Part shown: positions 9,646 to 17,722 of the stretch, one piece after another
Layout of the letters: each line of letters starts with the position of its first letter
Numbering within the stretch: position 1 is the stretch's first letter
Assembly: GCF_004217145.1 (NCBI RefSeq)
Contig: NZ_SHKR01000011.1
Location: forward strand, 1,054,001-1,118,000
Length of the DNA stretch: 64,000 bases
Direction of reading: 5' to 3'
Origin: Kribbella rubisoli
Lineage (GTDB): Bacteria; Actinomycetota; Actinomycetes; Propionibacteriales; Kribbellaceae
Position numbers and translations under genes: made by a program
Notes under the pieces: model-generated
Told to the model about the DNA's origin: nothing
What the model saw: the letters and a program-made list of their open reading frames with translations, nothing else
Databases searched by the model: none

Positions 9646-10611
9646 CTAGACCTTCAGTGCGGGCCAGCGGAGTGCAGCCAGCGCCTGGTCCGGGTGGTCG
9701 GCGAAGACACCTTGCAGCCCCAGAGCGGCAAAACGCTTCAGCTCTGTCGAGTAGTCCGTCGCAGTAGGCAGGAAGCGGCGCTCCGCGCGGAACGTCCACA
9801 CCTGCACAGCCAGACCGACGCGCTGAGCCTGCTCCACCAGACGGGTCGGCTCCCCCAGGCAACCGTCCGCAGTACGTGGAATGACCAGGTCCTTGTGCGG
9901 GGCCAGCACGTGAGCGTACGTCGCTATCTCCCGCAGTCCGGCCGGCTCGATCAGGTCGGCGTACGTGCGGCCGTCACCGGTACGCAGGAAGTCGTTCGGC
10001 GCGCTCTCCGAGTCGATCAACTGCACCAGCGGCACCCGCGTCATCACCGACAGCCGTCGCAGGCTCGTCGGCTCGAACGACTGCACCATGACCTCGTCGT
10101 CGCGCAGTCCGAGCGCCAGGATCCGCTCCGTCAGCAGCTCCTCCAGCGGCAGTCCGAGCCGCCGGAAGTACGCCGGGTGCTTGATCTCGGGGATCACCCC
10201 GATCGGATGACCGAGCCGCGCCGACTCCCGCCGCGCCAGCTCGACCACCTCGTCGAAGGTGGGGATCGCTTCCAAACCGTCGTACGCCGTGTTGTTCGCC
10301 CGGAGCGCGGGCATCCGTTCCCGCGCGCGGAGGGTGCGGAGCTCGGCGAGCGTGAAGTCCTCGACGAACCAGCCGGTGACAGCTGTCCCGTCAACGATCT
10401 TGGTGATCTTCCGGTCGGCGAAGACCGGGTGCTCGGCGACGTCCGTCGTACTCGAGATCTCGTTCTCGTGCCGGCAGACCAGGGCGCCGTCGAGGGTCGC
10501 GACCAGGTCAGGTTCCAGGTAGTCGGCGCCTTGTGCCGCGGCCAGCCGATAGGCCGCCGGCGTGTGTTCCGGGCGGTAGCCACTCGCTCCCCGATGCGCG
10601 ATCACCAACAT
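9646..10611 (-). CDS. Glycerophosphodiester phosphodiesterase
   Basis: This is a 321-residue GDPD-family enzyme. It has the start motif VIAHRGASGYRPEHTPAAY, the metal ligands YLEPDLVATLDG, and PEIKHPAYFRR further on. The C-terminal strand VQVWTF and GVFADHPDQAL close the TIM barrel. It hydrolyses glycerophosphodiesters to glycerol-3-phosphate and an alcohol. The start at MLVIAHRG begins directly with the first barrel strand. The frame is open to 10665 with another Met at 10635, so an N-terminal extension of eight residues is possible. I see no signal peptide. Confidence 0.9.
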   Translation of the reverse strand: MLVIAHRGASGYRPEHTPAAYRLAAAQGADYLEPDLVATLDGALVCRHENEISSTTDVAEHPVFADRKITKIVDGTAVTGWFVEDFTLAELRTLRARERMPALRANNTAYDGLEAIPTFDEVVELARRESARLGHPIGVIPEIKHPAYFRRLGLPLEELLTERILALGLRDDEVMVQSFEPTSLRRLSVMTRVPLVQLIDSESAPNDFLRTGDGRTYADLIEPAGLREIATYAHVLAPHKDLVIPRTADGCLGEPTRLVEQAQRVGLAVQVWTFRAERRFLPTATDYSTELKRFAALGLQGVFADHPDQALAALRWPALKV

Positions 10612-10769
10612 GGATCCAGGACAGGGGCCGGACATTGCCCAGCGGGAACCCGTTGCCCAACGCAAGGTGAAGGTCTACCGACTGTCACCGTCAGGGACAT
10701 TCGCGGGGGTCCACAGACGCGAGTAATTCGCATGCGACTGTCGGTGCCGGGACCTAGCCTGAGGGGGCC

Positions 10770-12491
10770 ATGAGACAACTTCCGCTCGCCGACCCTGGCG
10801 TCCCGAATCACCGCTCGCCGGCCCGCTACCTGTGGTGGGTCGCCGGCGGTCAGGCCCGCACGCTCGCCGGCGGGATGGCCTTCGGCATTCTGTGGATGGG
10901 AGCGCAAGCATTCATCCCGGCGATCCTCGGCCTGGCGATCGACGAGGGCATCGCGGCGAAGGACGGCGAGCGGCTGCTGCACTGGACGGCGCTGCTGTTC
11001 GCGGTCGGTGTGGTGCAGGCGCTGGCCGGCATCATGCGGCACCGGTTCGCGGTGACCAACTGGCTGATGGCGGCGTACCGGACCGTCCAGGTCGTGACGC
11101 GGAAGTCCGCCCACCTCGGAGCGACGCTGCCGAAGCACCTGGCGACCGGCGAGGTGGTCAGCGTCGGTGCCGGCGACCTCGCCTACGTCGGGAACCTGAT
11201 GGAGGTCTCGGCCCGATTCGCCGGCGCGATCGTCGCGTTCGTCGTGGTCGCGGCGATTCTGCTCTCGTCGTCGACGGTGCTCGGCCTGGTGGTGCTCATC
11301 GGCGTACCGATCATGCTCTTCTGCCTCGGACCGATGCTGCGGCCGCTGCACCGGCGGCAGTCCGCGCAGCGCGAGGCGGTCGGCGAGCTGAACTCGTTGG
11401 GTTCGGACATCGTGGCCGGGCTGCGGGTGCTGCGCGGTATCGGCGGCGAGGAGTCGTTCTCCCGGCGATACCGCAGTGAGTCGCAGGAGGTGCGGAAGGC
11501 GGGTGTGCGCGTCGCCGGCATCCAGTCGATGCTGGACGCGGCCCAGGTGCTGCTGCCAGGGATCTTCGTGGTGCTCGTGGTCGGCCTGGGTGCGCACTTC
11601 GCACTGCGCGGCGACCTGAGCGCCGGGTCGCTGGTCGCCTTCTACGGGTATGCGACGTTCCTGGTGCTGCCGCTCCGGACGGCGACGGACTTCGCCAACC
11701 AGCTGATGCGTGGGCTGGTCGCGGCGGGCCGAGTGATCCGCGTGCTGAAGCTGGAGCCGGACGTCACCGACCCTGCGGCGCCACTGCAGCTGCCGGACCA
11801 CGGTGACCTGGTCGATCCGGTCTCCGGCGTGCGCGCCCGCGACGGACTGCTCACCGCAGTCGTCTCCGCCGAGCCGGACAGCTACGCCGAGCTCGCGGAC
11901 CGCCTCGGGCGGTATGACGACGCCAGCGAGGTCAGGTACGGCGGCGTGACGCTGGCCAGCGCTACCCGGGCGACTGTGCGGGAGCGGATCCTCGTGAGCG
12001 ACACCGGCTCCCAGATGTTCACCGGCGTACTGCGGACCGAGCTGGACCCGGACGGCCGGCGTACTGATGACGAGCTGATGGCCGCGCTGCGGACTGCATC
12101 TGCCGAGGACGTGCTGGTCGCGCTGCCGGACGGGCTCGACTCCGAGGTCGAGGAGAAGGGCCGCTCGTTCTCCGGTGGTCAGCGTCAGCGGTTGGTGCTT
12201 GTGCGGGCGCTGCTCGCGGACCCGGCCGTGCTGGTCATGGTCGAGCCGACCTCGGCCGTCGACGCACACACCGAGGCGCGGATCGCGGAACGGCTGCGCG
12301 ACCACCGAGCCGGCCGGAGCACCGTCGTACTGACCGCGAGCCCGCTGCTGCTCGACCGCGTCGACGAGGTGATCTTCGTCGCCGCCGGCCGGGTTGTTGC
12401 CACCGGCAAGCACCGTGACCTGCTCGAGAACGAGCCGCAGTACCGCCGTACCGTCACCCGCCAGACCGAAGAAGAGGAGGCCCTCCGATGA
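10770..12491 (+). CDS. ABC exporter half-transporter with degenerate NBD (subunit 1)
   Basis: This 573-residue protein has an N-terminal six-helix exporter domain (about 20-320) and a C-terminal nucleotide-binding domain. The NBD is degenerate in a specific way. The Walker A position reads VVSAEPDSYAELA with no GxxGxGKST, the Walker B Asp is Val491 (VLVMVEPTS, Glu492 kept), and the H-loop His is absent (LTASPL near 521-526). The signature SFSGGQ (466-471) is intact. It overlaps the next gene as ATGA. By analogy with heterodimeric exporters, it should pair with the next gene product and supply the signature motif to the only competent ATP site. The substrate is unknown. Confidence 0.9.
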   Translation: MRQLPLADPGVPNHRSPARYLWWVAGGQARTLAGGMAFGILWMGAQAFIPAILGLAIDEGIAAKDGERLLHWTALLFAVGVVQALAGIMRHRFAVTNWLMAAYRTVQVVTRKSAHLGATLPKHLATGEVVSVGAGDLAYVGNLMEVSARFAGAIVAFVVVAAILLSSSTVLGLVVLIGVPIMLFCLGPMLRPLHRRQSAQREAVGELNSLGSDIVAGLRVLRGIGGEESFSRRYRSESQEVRKAGVRVAGIQSMLDAAQVLLPGIFVVLVVGLGAHFALRGDLSAGSLVAFYGYATFLVLPLRTATDFANQLMRGLVAAGRVIRVLKLEPDVTDPAAPLQLPDHGDLVDPVSGVRARDGLLTAVVSAEPDSYAELADRLGRYDDASEVRYGGVTLASATRATVRERILVSDTGSQMFTGVLRTELDPDGRRTDDELMAALRTASAEDVLVALPDGLDSEVEEKGRSFSGGQRQRLVLVRALLADPAVLVMVEPTSAVDAHTEARIAERLRDHRAGRSTVVLTASPLLLDRVDEVIFVAAGRVVATGKHRDLLENEPQYRRTVTRQTEEEEALR

Positions 12492-14224
12492 GGCAGATCC
12501 TGCCCGTTGCCGGGCCGGCCGAGATTCGGCAGCACGCGCGCCGACTGGCGCTGCGGCACCCGCGCAACCTGCTGATCGCGCTGGTGCTGCACGTGTTGGC
12601 GGCGGTGTCCGGGCTGGCGGCGCCACGGCTGATCGGCGACCTGGTGGAGGACGTGCAGAACGGCACGACCGCCGCGAAGGTCAACGAGGTCATCGTGGTG
12701 ATCGCGGTCTTCATCGTCGCGCAGTCGCTGCTGACCCGCTGGGCGCGATACCGCTCGTTCGCTCTGGGCGAGCAGGTACTGGCCGAGCTGCGTGAGGAGT
12801 TCGTCGACAACGCGCTGGCGCTGCCGATCGGCACGGTCGAGCGGGCCGGCACAGGTGACCTGCTGTCGCGGACGTCGCGGGACGTCGACACGTTGTCGCG
12901 GACGGTGCGGTTCGCCGTACCGGAGACGATCATCGCGTTCGTCACCGTGATCTTCACGGCTGTCGCGACGGTGCTGGTCGGGGTGTGGGTGCTGGTCCCG
13001 CTGGTCGCGATGGTTCCGTTGCTGTGGCTGAGCACGAAGTGGTACCTGCGTCGCGCGAAGGACGGCTATCTTCGCGAGAACGCGGCGTACGCGCAGATGA
13101 CGAGCTCGCTGGCGGAGACGGTCGAGGGTGCGCGGACGGTCGAGGCGTTGCAGCGGTACGACGATCGCGTGCGGCGCGGGGATGTGGACATCCGCGGGTC
13201 GTATCTTGCCGAGCGGTACACCTTGTTCCTGCGGACCGTGTACTTCCCGGTCGCGGAGCTGGGCTATCTCGTGCCGGTCGTGGGCACGCTGCTGTTCGGC
13301 GGCTGGCTGCATCTCAACGGTCATGTTTCGCTCGGCGCCGTGACGGCTGCCGTGCTGTATGTGAACCAGCTGATCGATCCGGTCGACCGGTTGCTCTCTT
13401 GGCTGGACGAGCTTCAATCCGGCGGTGCCGCGTTCGCGCGGCTGCTGGGCATCAGCGACGTACCGGACGACCGGACGCCGTCGGGGCAGAAGCCTTCGTC
13501 GGAGTTGGTCGAGGCGCGTGATGTGCGGTTCTCGTACGTCGATGGTCGCGACGTGCTGCACGGGGTGGACCTGACCATCCAGCCTGGTGAGCGGATCGCC
13601 ATGGTGGGACCGTCGGGCGCTGGCAAGTCGACGTTGGGGCGGTTGGTCGCGGGCATCCACCCGCCACGGACCGGTTCGGTGACCGTCGGCGGTGTCGGCA
13701 TGACGGAGCTGCCACTGGACGAGCTCCGCAAGCAGGTCGCACTGGTCACCCAGGAACACCACGTCTTCGTCGGCACGCTCCGAGACAACCTGTCGATGGC
13801 ACGCCCGTCTGCCACCGACGCCGAACTGTTGGAGGCCCTAGAAGCGGTCGACGCCCGTGAATGGGCGCAGGCGCTACCGGACGGCCTCGACACCCGAGTC
13901 GGCTCCGGCCAGCTCGCGCTAACACCTGCCCAGGCACAGCAGCTGGCACTGGCCCGGCTGGTCCTGGCCGACCCACACACCCTGGTCCTGGACGAGGCAA
14001 CGTCGCTGATCGACCCCCGAGCCGCCCGCCATATGGAACGCTCCCTGGCTGCGGTCCTCGAGGGGCGCACGGTCATAGCAATCGCCCACCGCCTCTACAC
14101 CGCCCACGACGCCGACCGCGTAGCAGTAGTAGAAGACGGCCAAATAACAGAACTAGGCAGCCACGAAGACCTAGTAGCCCGCCAAGGCTCCTACGCCGCC
14201 CTCTGGACCTCCTGGCACGGCTAA
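12488..14224 (+). CDS. ABC exporter half-transporter with intact Walker motifs (subunit 2)
   Basis: This 578-residue partner of the upstream half-transporter has six membrane helices followed by an NBD. Walker A GPSGAGKS (374-381), Walker B LVLDEATS (Asp502, Glu503) and the H-loop His534 are intact, but the signature LSGGQ is replaced by LTPAQ (478-482). Together the two subunits make one complete composite ATP site (Walker A/B/H from this subunit, signature from the other) and one dead site. Codon choice becomes C/A-rich over the last 60 codons. The neighbouring Erm-like gene hints at drug export, but this is inference. Confidence 0.92.
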   Translation: MRQILPVAGPAEIRQHARRLALRHPRNLLIALVLHVLAAVSGLAAPRLIGDLVEDVQNGTTAAKVNEVIVVIAVFIVAQSLLTRWARYRSFALGEQVLAELREEFVDNALALPIGTVERAGTGDLLSRTSRDVDTLSRTVRFAVPETIIAFVTVIFTAVATVLVGVWVLVPLVAMVPLLWLSTKWYLRRAKDGYLRENAAYAQMTSSLAETVEGARTVEALQRYDDRVRRGDVDIRGSYLAERYTLFLRTVYFPVAELGYLVPVVGTLLFGGWLHLNGHVSLGAVTAAVLYVNQLIDPVDRLLSWLDELQSGGAAFARLLGISDVPDDRTPSGQKPSSELVEARDVRFSYVDGRDVLHGVDLTIQPGERIAMVGPSGAGKSTLGRLVAGIHPPRTGSVTVGGVGMTELPLDELRKQVALVTQEHHVFVGTLRDNLSMARPSATDAELLEALEAVDAREWAQALPDGLDTRVGSGQLALTPAQAQQLALARLVLADPHTLVLDEATSLIDPRAARHMERSLAAVLEGRTVIAIAHRLYTAHDADRVAVVEDGQITELGSHEDLVARQGSYAALWTSWHG

Positions 14225-14225
14225 C

Positions 14226-14254
14226 CCGGGGAGGGGTGAAAGCCCTCTCCCCGG
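14226..14254 (+). terminator. Hairpin just after the ABC operon
   Basis: CCGGGGAG (14226-14233) pairs with CTCCCCGG (14247-14254). Three further G-C pairs continue inward past a one-base bulge. It starts one base after the stop. No T-run follows. Confidence 0.5.
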
Positions 14255-14324
14255 CAGGCTGCGTGTCATCCGCCAGCAACCAGCCGCCTGCCACCTCCGC
14301 TCGAGCGGTCGGCCGTCCTCCTCC

Positions 14325-14353
14325 CCCGCCCCCGAGCGGAGCGAGGGGGCGGG
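14325..14353. terminator. Second hairpin between convergent genes
   Basis: CCCGCCCCC (14325-14333) pairs perfectly with GGGGGCGGG (14345-14353). It is followed on the plus strand by TTCTCTT, a weak T-rich tail. It is placed to end the ABC transcript before the converging methyltransferase gene. Confidence 0.6.
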
Positions 14354-14358
14354 TTCTC

Positions 14359-14901
14359 TTAGCGTTTTCGTAGTTGGAGGACTGCTGAGTCGACGTGTGG
14401 GGGTGGGGTGAAAGCCTTGCGGGGAAGGCGTAGCCCGATCGACGGGTCGTAGTGGCGGAACCACCGGTTCGCGCCGGGTGCCTCGCCACGCGCCCACCGG
14501 TTCGCCACCTGCCGTTGGAGCACGAGGTCCGCCGACACCAAGCGTGAGCCCGGCGCGAGCAACCGCTTCAACAACAAAGTAGAGATGTTGTACGGCGGAC
14601 TGGACACCACCCGGAACGGCCGTGACGGCAACCGGAGGTCACCAGCATCGGCGCGGACCACCGTCACCGGCGCATCCGCGAACCGTGTCCGCAACCGATC
14701 GGCACGACCGGGATGGAGTTCGACGGCGACCACCCGGGCGCCGGCCCGGACCAGCGGCGCAGTCAGCGCACCGAGTCCGGCCCCGACGTCGAGGACGAGC
14801 TCACCGGGTTTGACCCCGGCCGCGTCCACAACCCGTTGGGCCCAACGACTATCGAGCGGATGCCATCCCCAGGCACCCCTCGCCTGCCCGGAGCCGGGCA
14901 C
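14359..14901 (-). CDS. Short Erm-like 23S rRNA adenine-N6 methyltransferase
   Basis: This 180-residue protein is a Rossmann methyltransferase of the KsgA/Erm family. Motif I is LVLDVGAGLGALTAPL, the adenine-binding loop is SSPPYNIS (family NxPY/F), and the C-terminal signature is AFTPPPHVDSAVLQL. It begins with the Erm-type GWHPLDSRWAQRVV. It stops where the catalytic domain ends and lacks the ~80-residue C-terminal domain of ordinary Erm and KsgA. Mycobacterial Erm(37) has this same shortened form. Erm enzymes methylate A2058 or its neighbours and give macrolide resistance. The GTG start has a weak ribosome-binding site. The Erm assignment over KsgA is inference from length and motifs. Confidence 0.8.
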   Translation of the reverse strand: MPGSGQARGAWGWHPLDSRWAQRVVDAAGVKPGELVLDVGAGLGALTAPLVRAGARVVAVELHPGRADRLRTRFADAPVTVVRADAGDLRLPSRPFRVVSSPPYNISTLLLKRLLAPGSRLVSADLVLQRQVANRWARGEAPGANRWFRHYDPSIGLRLPRKAFTPPPHVDSAVLQLRKR

Positions 14902-14962
14902 GACGGACCATCACGAAGTACGTAATCATGCAATGGACCCTAGACCGTCGAACCCCAACAGC

Positions 14963-16120
14963 TCAAAGCATTTTCGGCGCCGCACCGAGCGACAGAACCG
15001 TCTCCGTCGTACGCCGCTGTGCCAGCTCGAGCCGGCTCTTCTTCGCCACGGACGTACCCTTCGCGAGCTCACGCCGTACGTCGAGAACCCGCACCGGCAG
15101 GACATCGGTCATCAGCAGCGGCGCGAACTCAGCCTGCTCGGTCGACCACCGATCCCCGTCACGCTTGAACGTGAACCGGACAAGCAGCCCTTCCGCCTTC
15201 GTGCTCTCGGGTTCGCGATGCGCGGCCACCAGGTTGCCCAGACCGTAAGCGACCCACTTGCCGTTGATCTGCTCCATCGGCTGCACGACATGCGCATGAT
15301 GCCCGATCACCAGATCAATGTTGCTATCAGCAAGCAGTTGCGGTGCGACCTCCCGCTGCTGGTCGTTCAGCTTGCTCGAGTACTCCATACCCCAATGGCA
15401 GCTGACCAGGACGAGATCGGCGCCGCGATCCTTCGCCTCCTGCGCCTTTCGCGCGATCGTCTTCACGTCGATCGTGCCGGCGCGCCAGGTCTGACCGTTC
15501 GGGTACGGCAACCCGTTGAACCCGAACGTGAAACTGAGCGAAGCGATCTTCACCCCGCCGACATCGACGATCGTCGTCTGCTCCGCCTCGGCCCGCGACC
15601 GCGCCGTACCCGCATGCTTCAGCCCCACCTTCTCCAAGGTGTTCAGGGTCCGGTCGACGCCGTTCGCGCCGCCGTCGAAGCTGTGGTTGCTGGCGGTCGT
15701 GCACAGGTCGTACCCGGTCTGCTTGAGCGCGGTCGCGATCTGCGGCGGACCCTGGAAGAGCGGGTAGCCGTGGTACGGACCACCGGCAGGTGCGAGCGGG
15801 GTCTCCAAGTGCGCGATCGATAGATCGGCCTTCTGCACAAGGGGTTTCACGCTGCCCATCAGCGGCGCGAAGTCCCAGTCCCCACCCTTGCCGTCACGTT
15901 TCGCCGTGGTCCACAGACGTTCGTGCAGCAGTACGTCGCCAGTCGCGACCACGGTGATCCGATCGGGCTGGTCGCCCTGCTTCGGATTTGTGGCCTGCGC
16001 GGTCTTCGTACCGTGATTGCCGGTCGTATCCGCGTAGGTGTCCGCGATACATCCGGTCGTAGCCATCGCCGCGGCGCCGGCCAGCATGCCCCCGAGCACC
16101 GCACGTCGTCGTACTGCCAT
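14963..16120 (-). CDS. CapA family lipoprotein (poly-gamma-glutamate biosynthesis type metallophosphatase)
   Basis: The 385-residue product begins with RRRAVLGG and a hydrophobic stretch, then a lipobox with Cys at about 24 (MATTGC), so it should be exported and lipid-anchored. The CapA domain shows ITVVATGDVLLHERLW, LSIAHLETPLAP, LCTTASNHSFDGG, VLVSCHWGMEYS and VIGHHAHVVQPME, the Asp/His metal ligands of the calcineurin-like CapA fold. CapA proteins are linked to gamma-glutamyl polymer or capsule synthesis, but many actinobacterial members have no known substrate. The ATG at 16120 has a GAGGGGG six bases upstream. Confidence 0.9.
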   Translation of the reverse strand: MAVRRRAVLGGMLAGAAAMATTGCIADTYADTTGNHGTKTAQATNPKQGDQPDRITVVATGDVLLHERLWTTAKRDGKGGDWDFAPLMGSVKPLVQKADLSIAHLETPLAPAGGPYHGYPLFQGPPQIATALKQTGYDLCTTASNHSFDGGANGVDRTLNTLEKVGLKHAGTARSRAEAEQTTIVDVGGVKIASLSFTFGFNGLPYPNGQTWRAGTIDVKTIARKAQEAKDRGADLVLVSCHWGMEYSSKLNDQQREVAPQLLADSNIDLVIGHHAHVVQPMEQINGKWVAYGLGNLVAAHREPESTKAEGLLVRFTFKRDGDRWSTEQAEFAPLLMTDVLPVRVLDVRRELAKGTSVAKKSRLELAQRRTTETVLSLGAAPKML

Positions 16121-16190
16121 CCCCACCCCCTCGTCGCCGATGAAGACGCGGCACCGAGGGCTTTGGTTGGGACGGAGATCTGATCGTGTC

Positions 16191-16475
16191 CTACGCGATC
16201 AGATCGGAGCTGCCGGCTCTACCTTCCGGCCGGCTGTCCTGGCACGCGTCGACCAGGTCGTCGAGGGAGATCTCGAGGGTGGCGGCGACAGCGGCCACCG
16301 TGAACAGGGCCGGTGTCGGGATGCGACCGGTCTCGATCTTGCGGAGCGTATCGACCGAGACACCGCACGCCGCAGCCACCTCGACCATGCTGCGCTCGCC
16401 GCGCGCCTCGCGGAGCAGACGGCCGAGCTGACGACCGCGTTCGCGGTCCCAGGTGGACAGAGGTGGTCGGACCAT
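16191..16475 (-). CDS. XRE-family HTH transcriptional regulator
   Basis: This is a 94-residue single-domain regulator. The HTH is RLLREARGERSMVEVAAACGVSVDTLRKIETGR, split as helix 2 (MVEVAAACG) and helix 3 (SVDTLRKIE). No ribosome-binding site precedes the ATG, but a TATTAT -10 ends seven bases before it, so it looks leaderless. It is divergent from a methionine aminopeptidase gene with a 24-bp imperfect palindrome between them. Autoregulation and control of the peptidase are the likely job (inference). Confidence 0.88.
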   Translation of the reverse strand: MVRPPLSTWDRERGRQLGRLLREARGERSMVEVAAACGVSVDTLRKIETGRIPTPALFTVAAVAATLEISLDDLVDACQDSRPEGRAGSSDLIA

Positions 16476-16481
16476 GAGTGT

Positions 16482-16505
16482 GATAATAGTACCGGTATAG
16501 TTATC
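16482..16505. promoter_or_regulatory. Palindromic operator between XRE regulator and MetAP
   Basis: The 24-bp imperfect palindrome is centred on ACCGGT and has arms GATAA and TTATC. The -10 hexamers of both divergent genes fall inside it (TATAGT at 16496-16501 on the plus strand; TATTAT at 16488-16483 on the minus strand). Binding would block both promoters. Confidence 0.7.
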
Positions 16506-16539
16506 CGGTGAAGTCGAGTCGTGAACGAGGAAGCAAACG

Positions 16540-17307
16540 ATGGTCGAGTTGAAGACGGCGGCGGAGATCGAGCAGATGCGCGAGGCCGGCCGGGTCGTCG
16601 GTACTGCGTTGGCCGCGGTGAAGAAGCAGGCCGCGGCCGGGGTCTCGCTCCGCGAGCTCGATGAGGTCGCCCGCGACATACTGCGCTCCGCCGGAGCGGT
16701 GTCGTTGTTCGAGGGGTACCAGCCGGGGTTCGCGACGTCGCCGTTCAGCGGGGTGATCTGCACGTCGGTGAACGACGCCGTACTGCACGGGCTGCCGAGT
16801 GACCTTCGCCTGGAGGACGGGGATCTCCTCAACGTCGACTGCGGCGCCTCGATCAACGGCTGGTGCGCGGACGCGGCGACCAGCTTCTGCATCGGTACGC
16901 CGCGACCCGAGGACCTCGAGCTGATCGCGACCACCGAAGAGGCACTCGCCGCGGGCGTCGCGGCCGCGGTCGAAGGCAACCGCATCGGCGACATCAGCGC
17001 CGCGATCGGACGCATCGGCAAGCGCGACAACGTCGGCACCAACCTCGACTTCGGCGGCCACGGTGTAGGCCGCCGCATGCACGAAGACCCCCACATCGCC
17101 AACGGCGGCCGCCCCGGCCGAGGCCTCAAACTCCGCGCCGGCCACGTCTTCGCCATCGAGCCCTGGTTCTGGTCCGGCCCCGGCTCCACCTACATCATCG
17201 ACGAAGACGGCTGGACCCTCCGCTCCGCCGACCACACCCGAGGCGCCCACGCCGAACACACCGTCGCCATCACCCCCGAAGGCCCCCAAATCCTCACCCT
17301 CCCCTAG
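16540..17307 (+). CDS. map: Type I methionine aminopeptidase
   Basis: This 255-residue enzyme removes N-terminal Met. The metal ligands are visible in order: Asp in LLNVDCGAS, Asp in GWCADAATSF, His in GGHGVGRRMHEDPHI, Glu in FAIEPWFW and Glu in GAHAEHTV. The family His that contacts substrate is in DAVLHGLPS. There is no N-terminal zinc-finger extension. It starts after GAGGAAG and is divergent from the XRE regulator, so it is probably a conditionally expressed extra copy; the housekeeping map gene usually sits with secY/adk/infA. The last 50 codons become C-rich and run toward a minisatellite. Confidence 0.93.
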   Translation: MVELKTAAEIEQMREAGRVVGTALAAVKKQAAAGVSLRELDEVARDILRSAGAVSLFEGYQPGFATSPFSGVICTSVNDAVLHGLPSDLRLEDGDLLNVDCGASINGWCADAATSFCIGTPRPEDLELIATTEEALAAGVAAAVEGNRIGDISAAIGRIGKRDNVGTNLDFGGHGVGRRMHEDPHIANGGRPGRGLKLRAGHVFAIEPWFWSGPGSTYIIDEDGWTLRSADHTRGAHAEHTVAITPEGPQILTLP

Positions 17308-17722
17308 ATACGACGACCAACCCACGCCCCGCCCGTCGGCGCGGTCAACCCACGCTCCGGACTACGCGCGGCTCCTTCGTCGCCGTGCTACGCCGTCATC
17401 GGCGTCGGCATCGGCGGCATCGGCGGCATCGGCTGCATCGGCTGCATCGGCTGCATCGGCTGCATCGGCTGCATCGGCTGCATCGGCTGCATCGGCTGCA
17501 TCGGTGGAGCAGCTAGTGTCTCGCCAGCCAATGTTCGGGTTGTATTCCCCGCCCCGGGGTTCTCCCCTGCTGTTGTGCCCTCTCCCCTCGTACACCAGCA
17601 GAGAAGGCCCAACACGCGCGGATAACCCTTCCTGTTGCGAGCGTCGGGCCGCAGGGCTAGGTGGGGCTGGGTGCTGTCGCGTCGATCCGCCTGCGAGGTC
17701 CTCGCCGCCTGCTTGCCATCTG
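17308..17722. other. 415-bp gap with a 9-bp minisatellite
   Basis: No convincing gene is seen. The gap contains the tandem repeat at 17397-17507. The frames through it (MQP repeats or AAD repeats on the minus strand, HRL repeats on the plus strand) are all products of the 9-bp period and have no domain. Codon statistics outside the repeat do not support coding. Confidence 0.6.
17397..17507. repeat. 9-bp minisatellite (CATCGGCTG type)
   Basis: CATCGG recurs every 9 bases from 17409 to 17499 (eleven registers). The last seven full units are identical CATCGGCTG, and the earlier units are CATCGGCGG. One further CATCGG lies 12 bases upstream at 17397. Period 9 keeps all frames open, so it can create false ORFs. 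Confidence 0.95.

Noticed and set aside
17397..17507. CRISPR-like array
   Set aside because: Units are 9 bp with no spacers, and no cas genes are in the window.
17362..17615. Small repeat proteins (MQP or AAD repeats)
   Set aside because: They are translations of a 9-bp minisatellite in different frames, with no ribosome-binding site or conserved flank.
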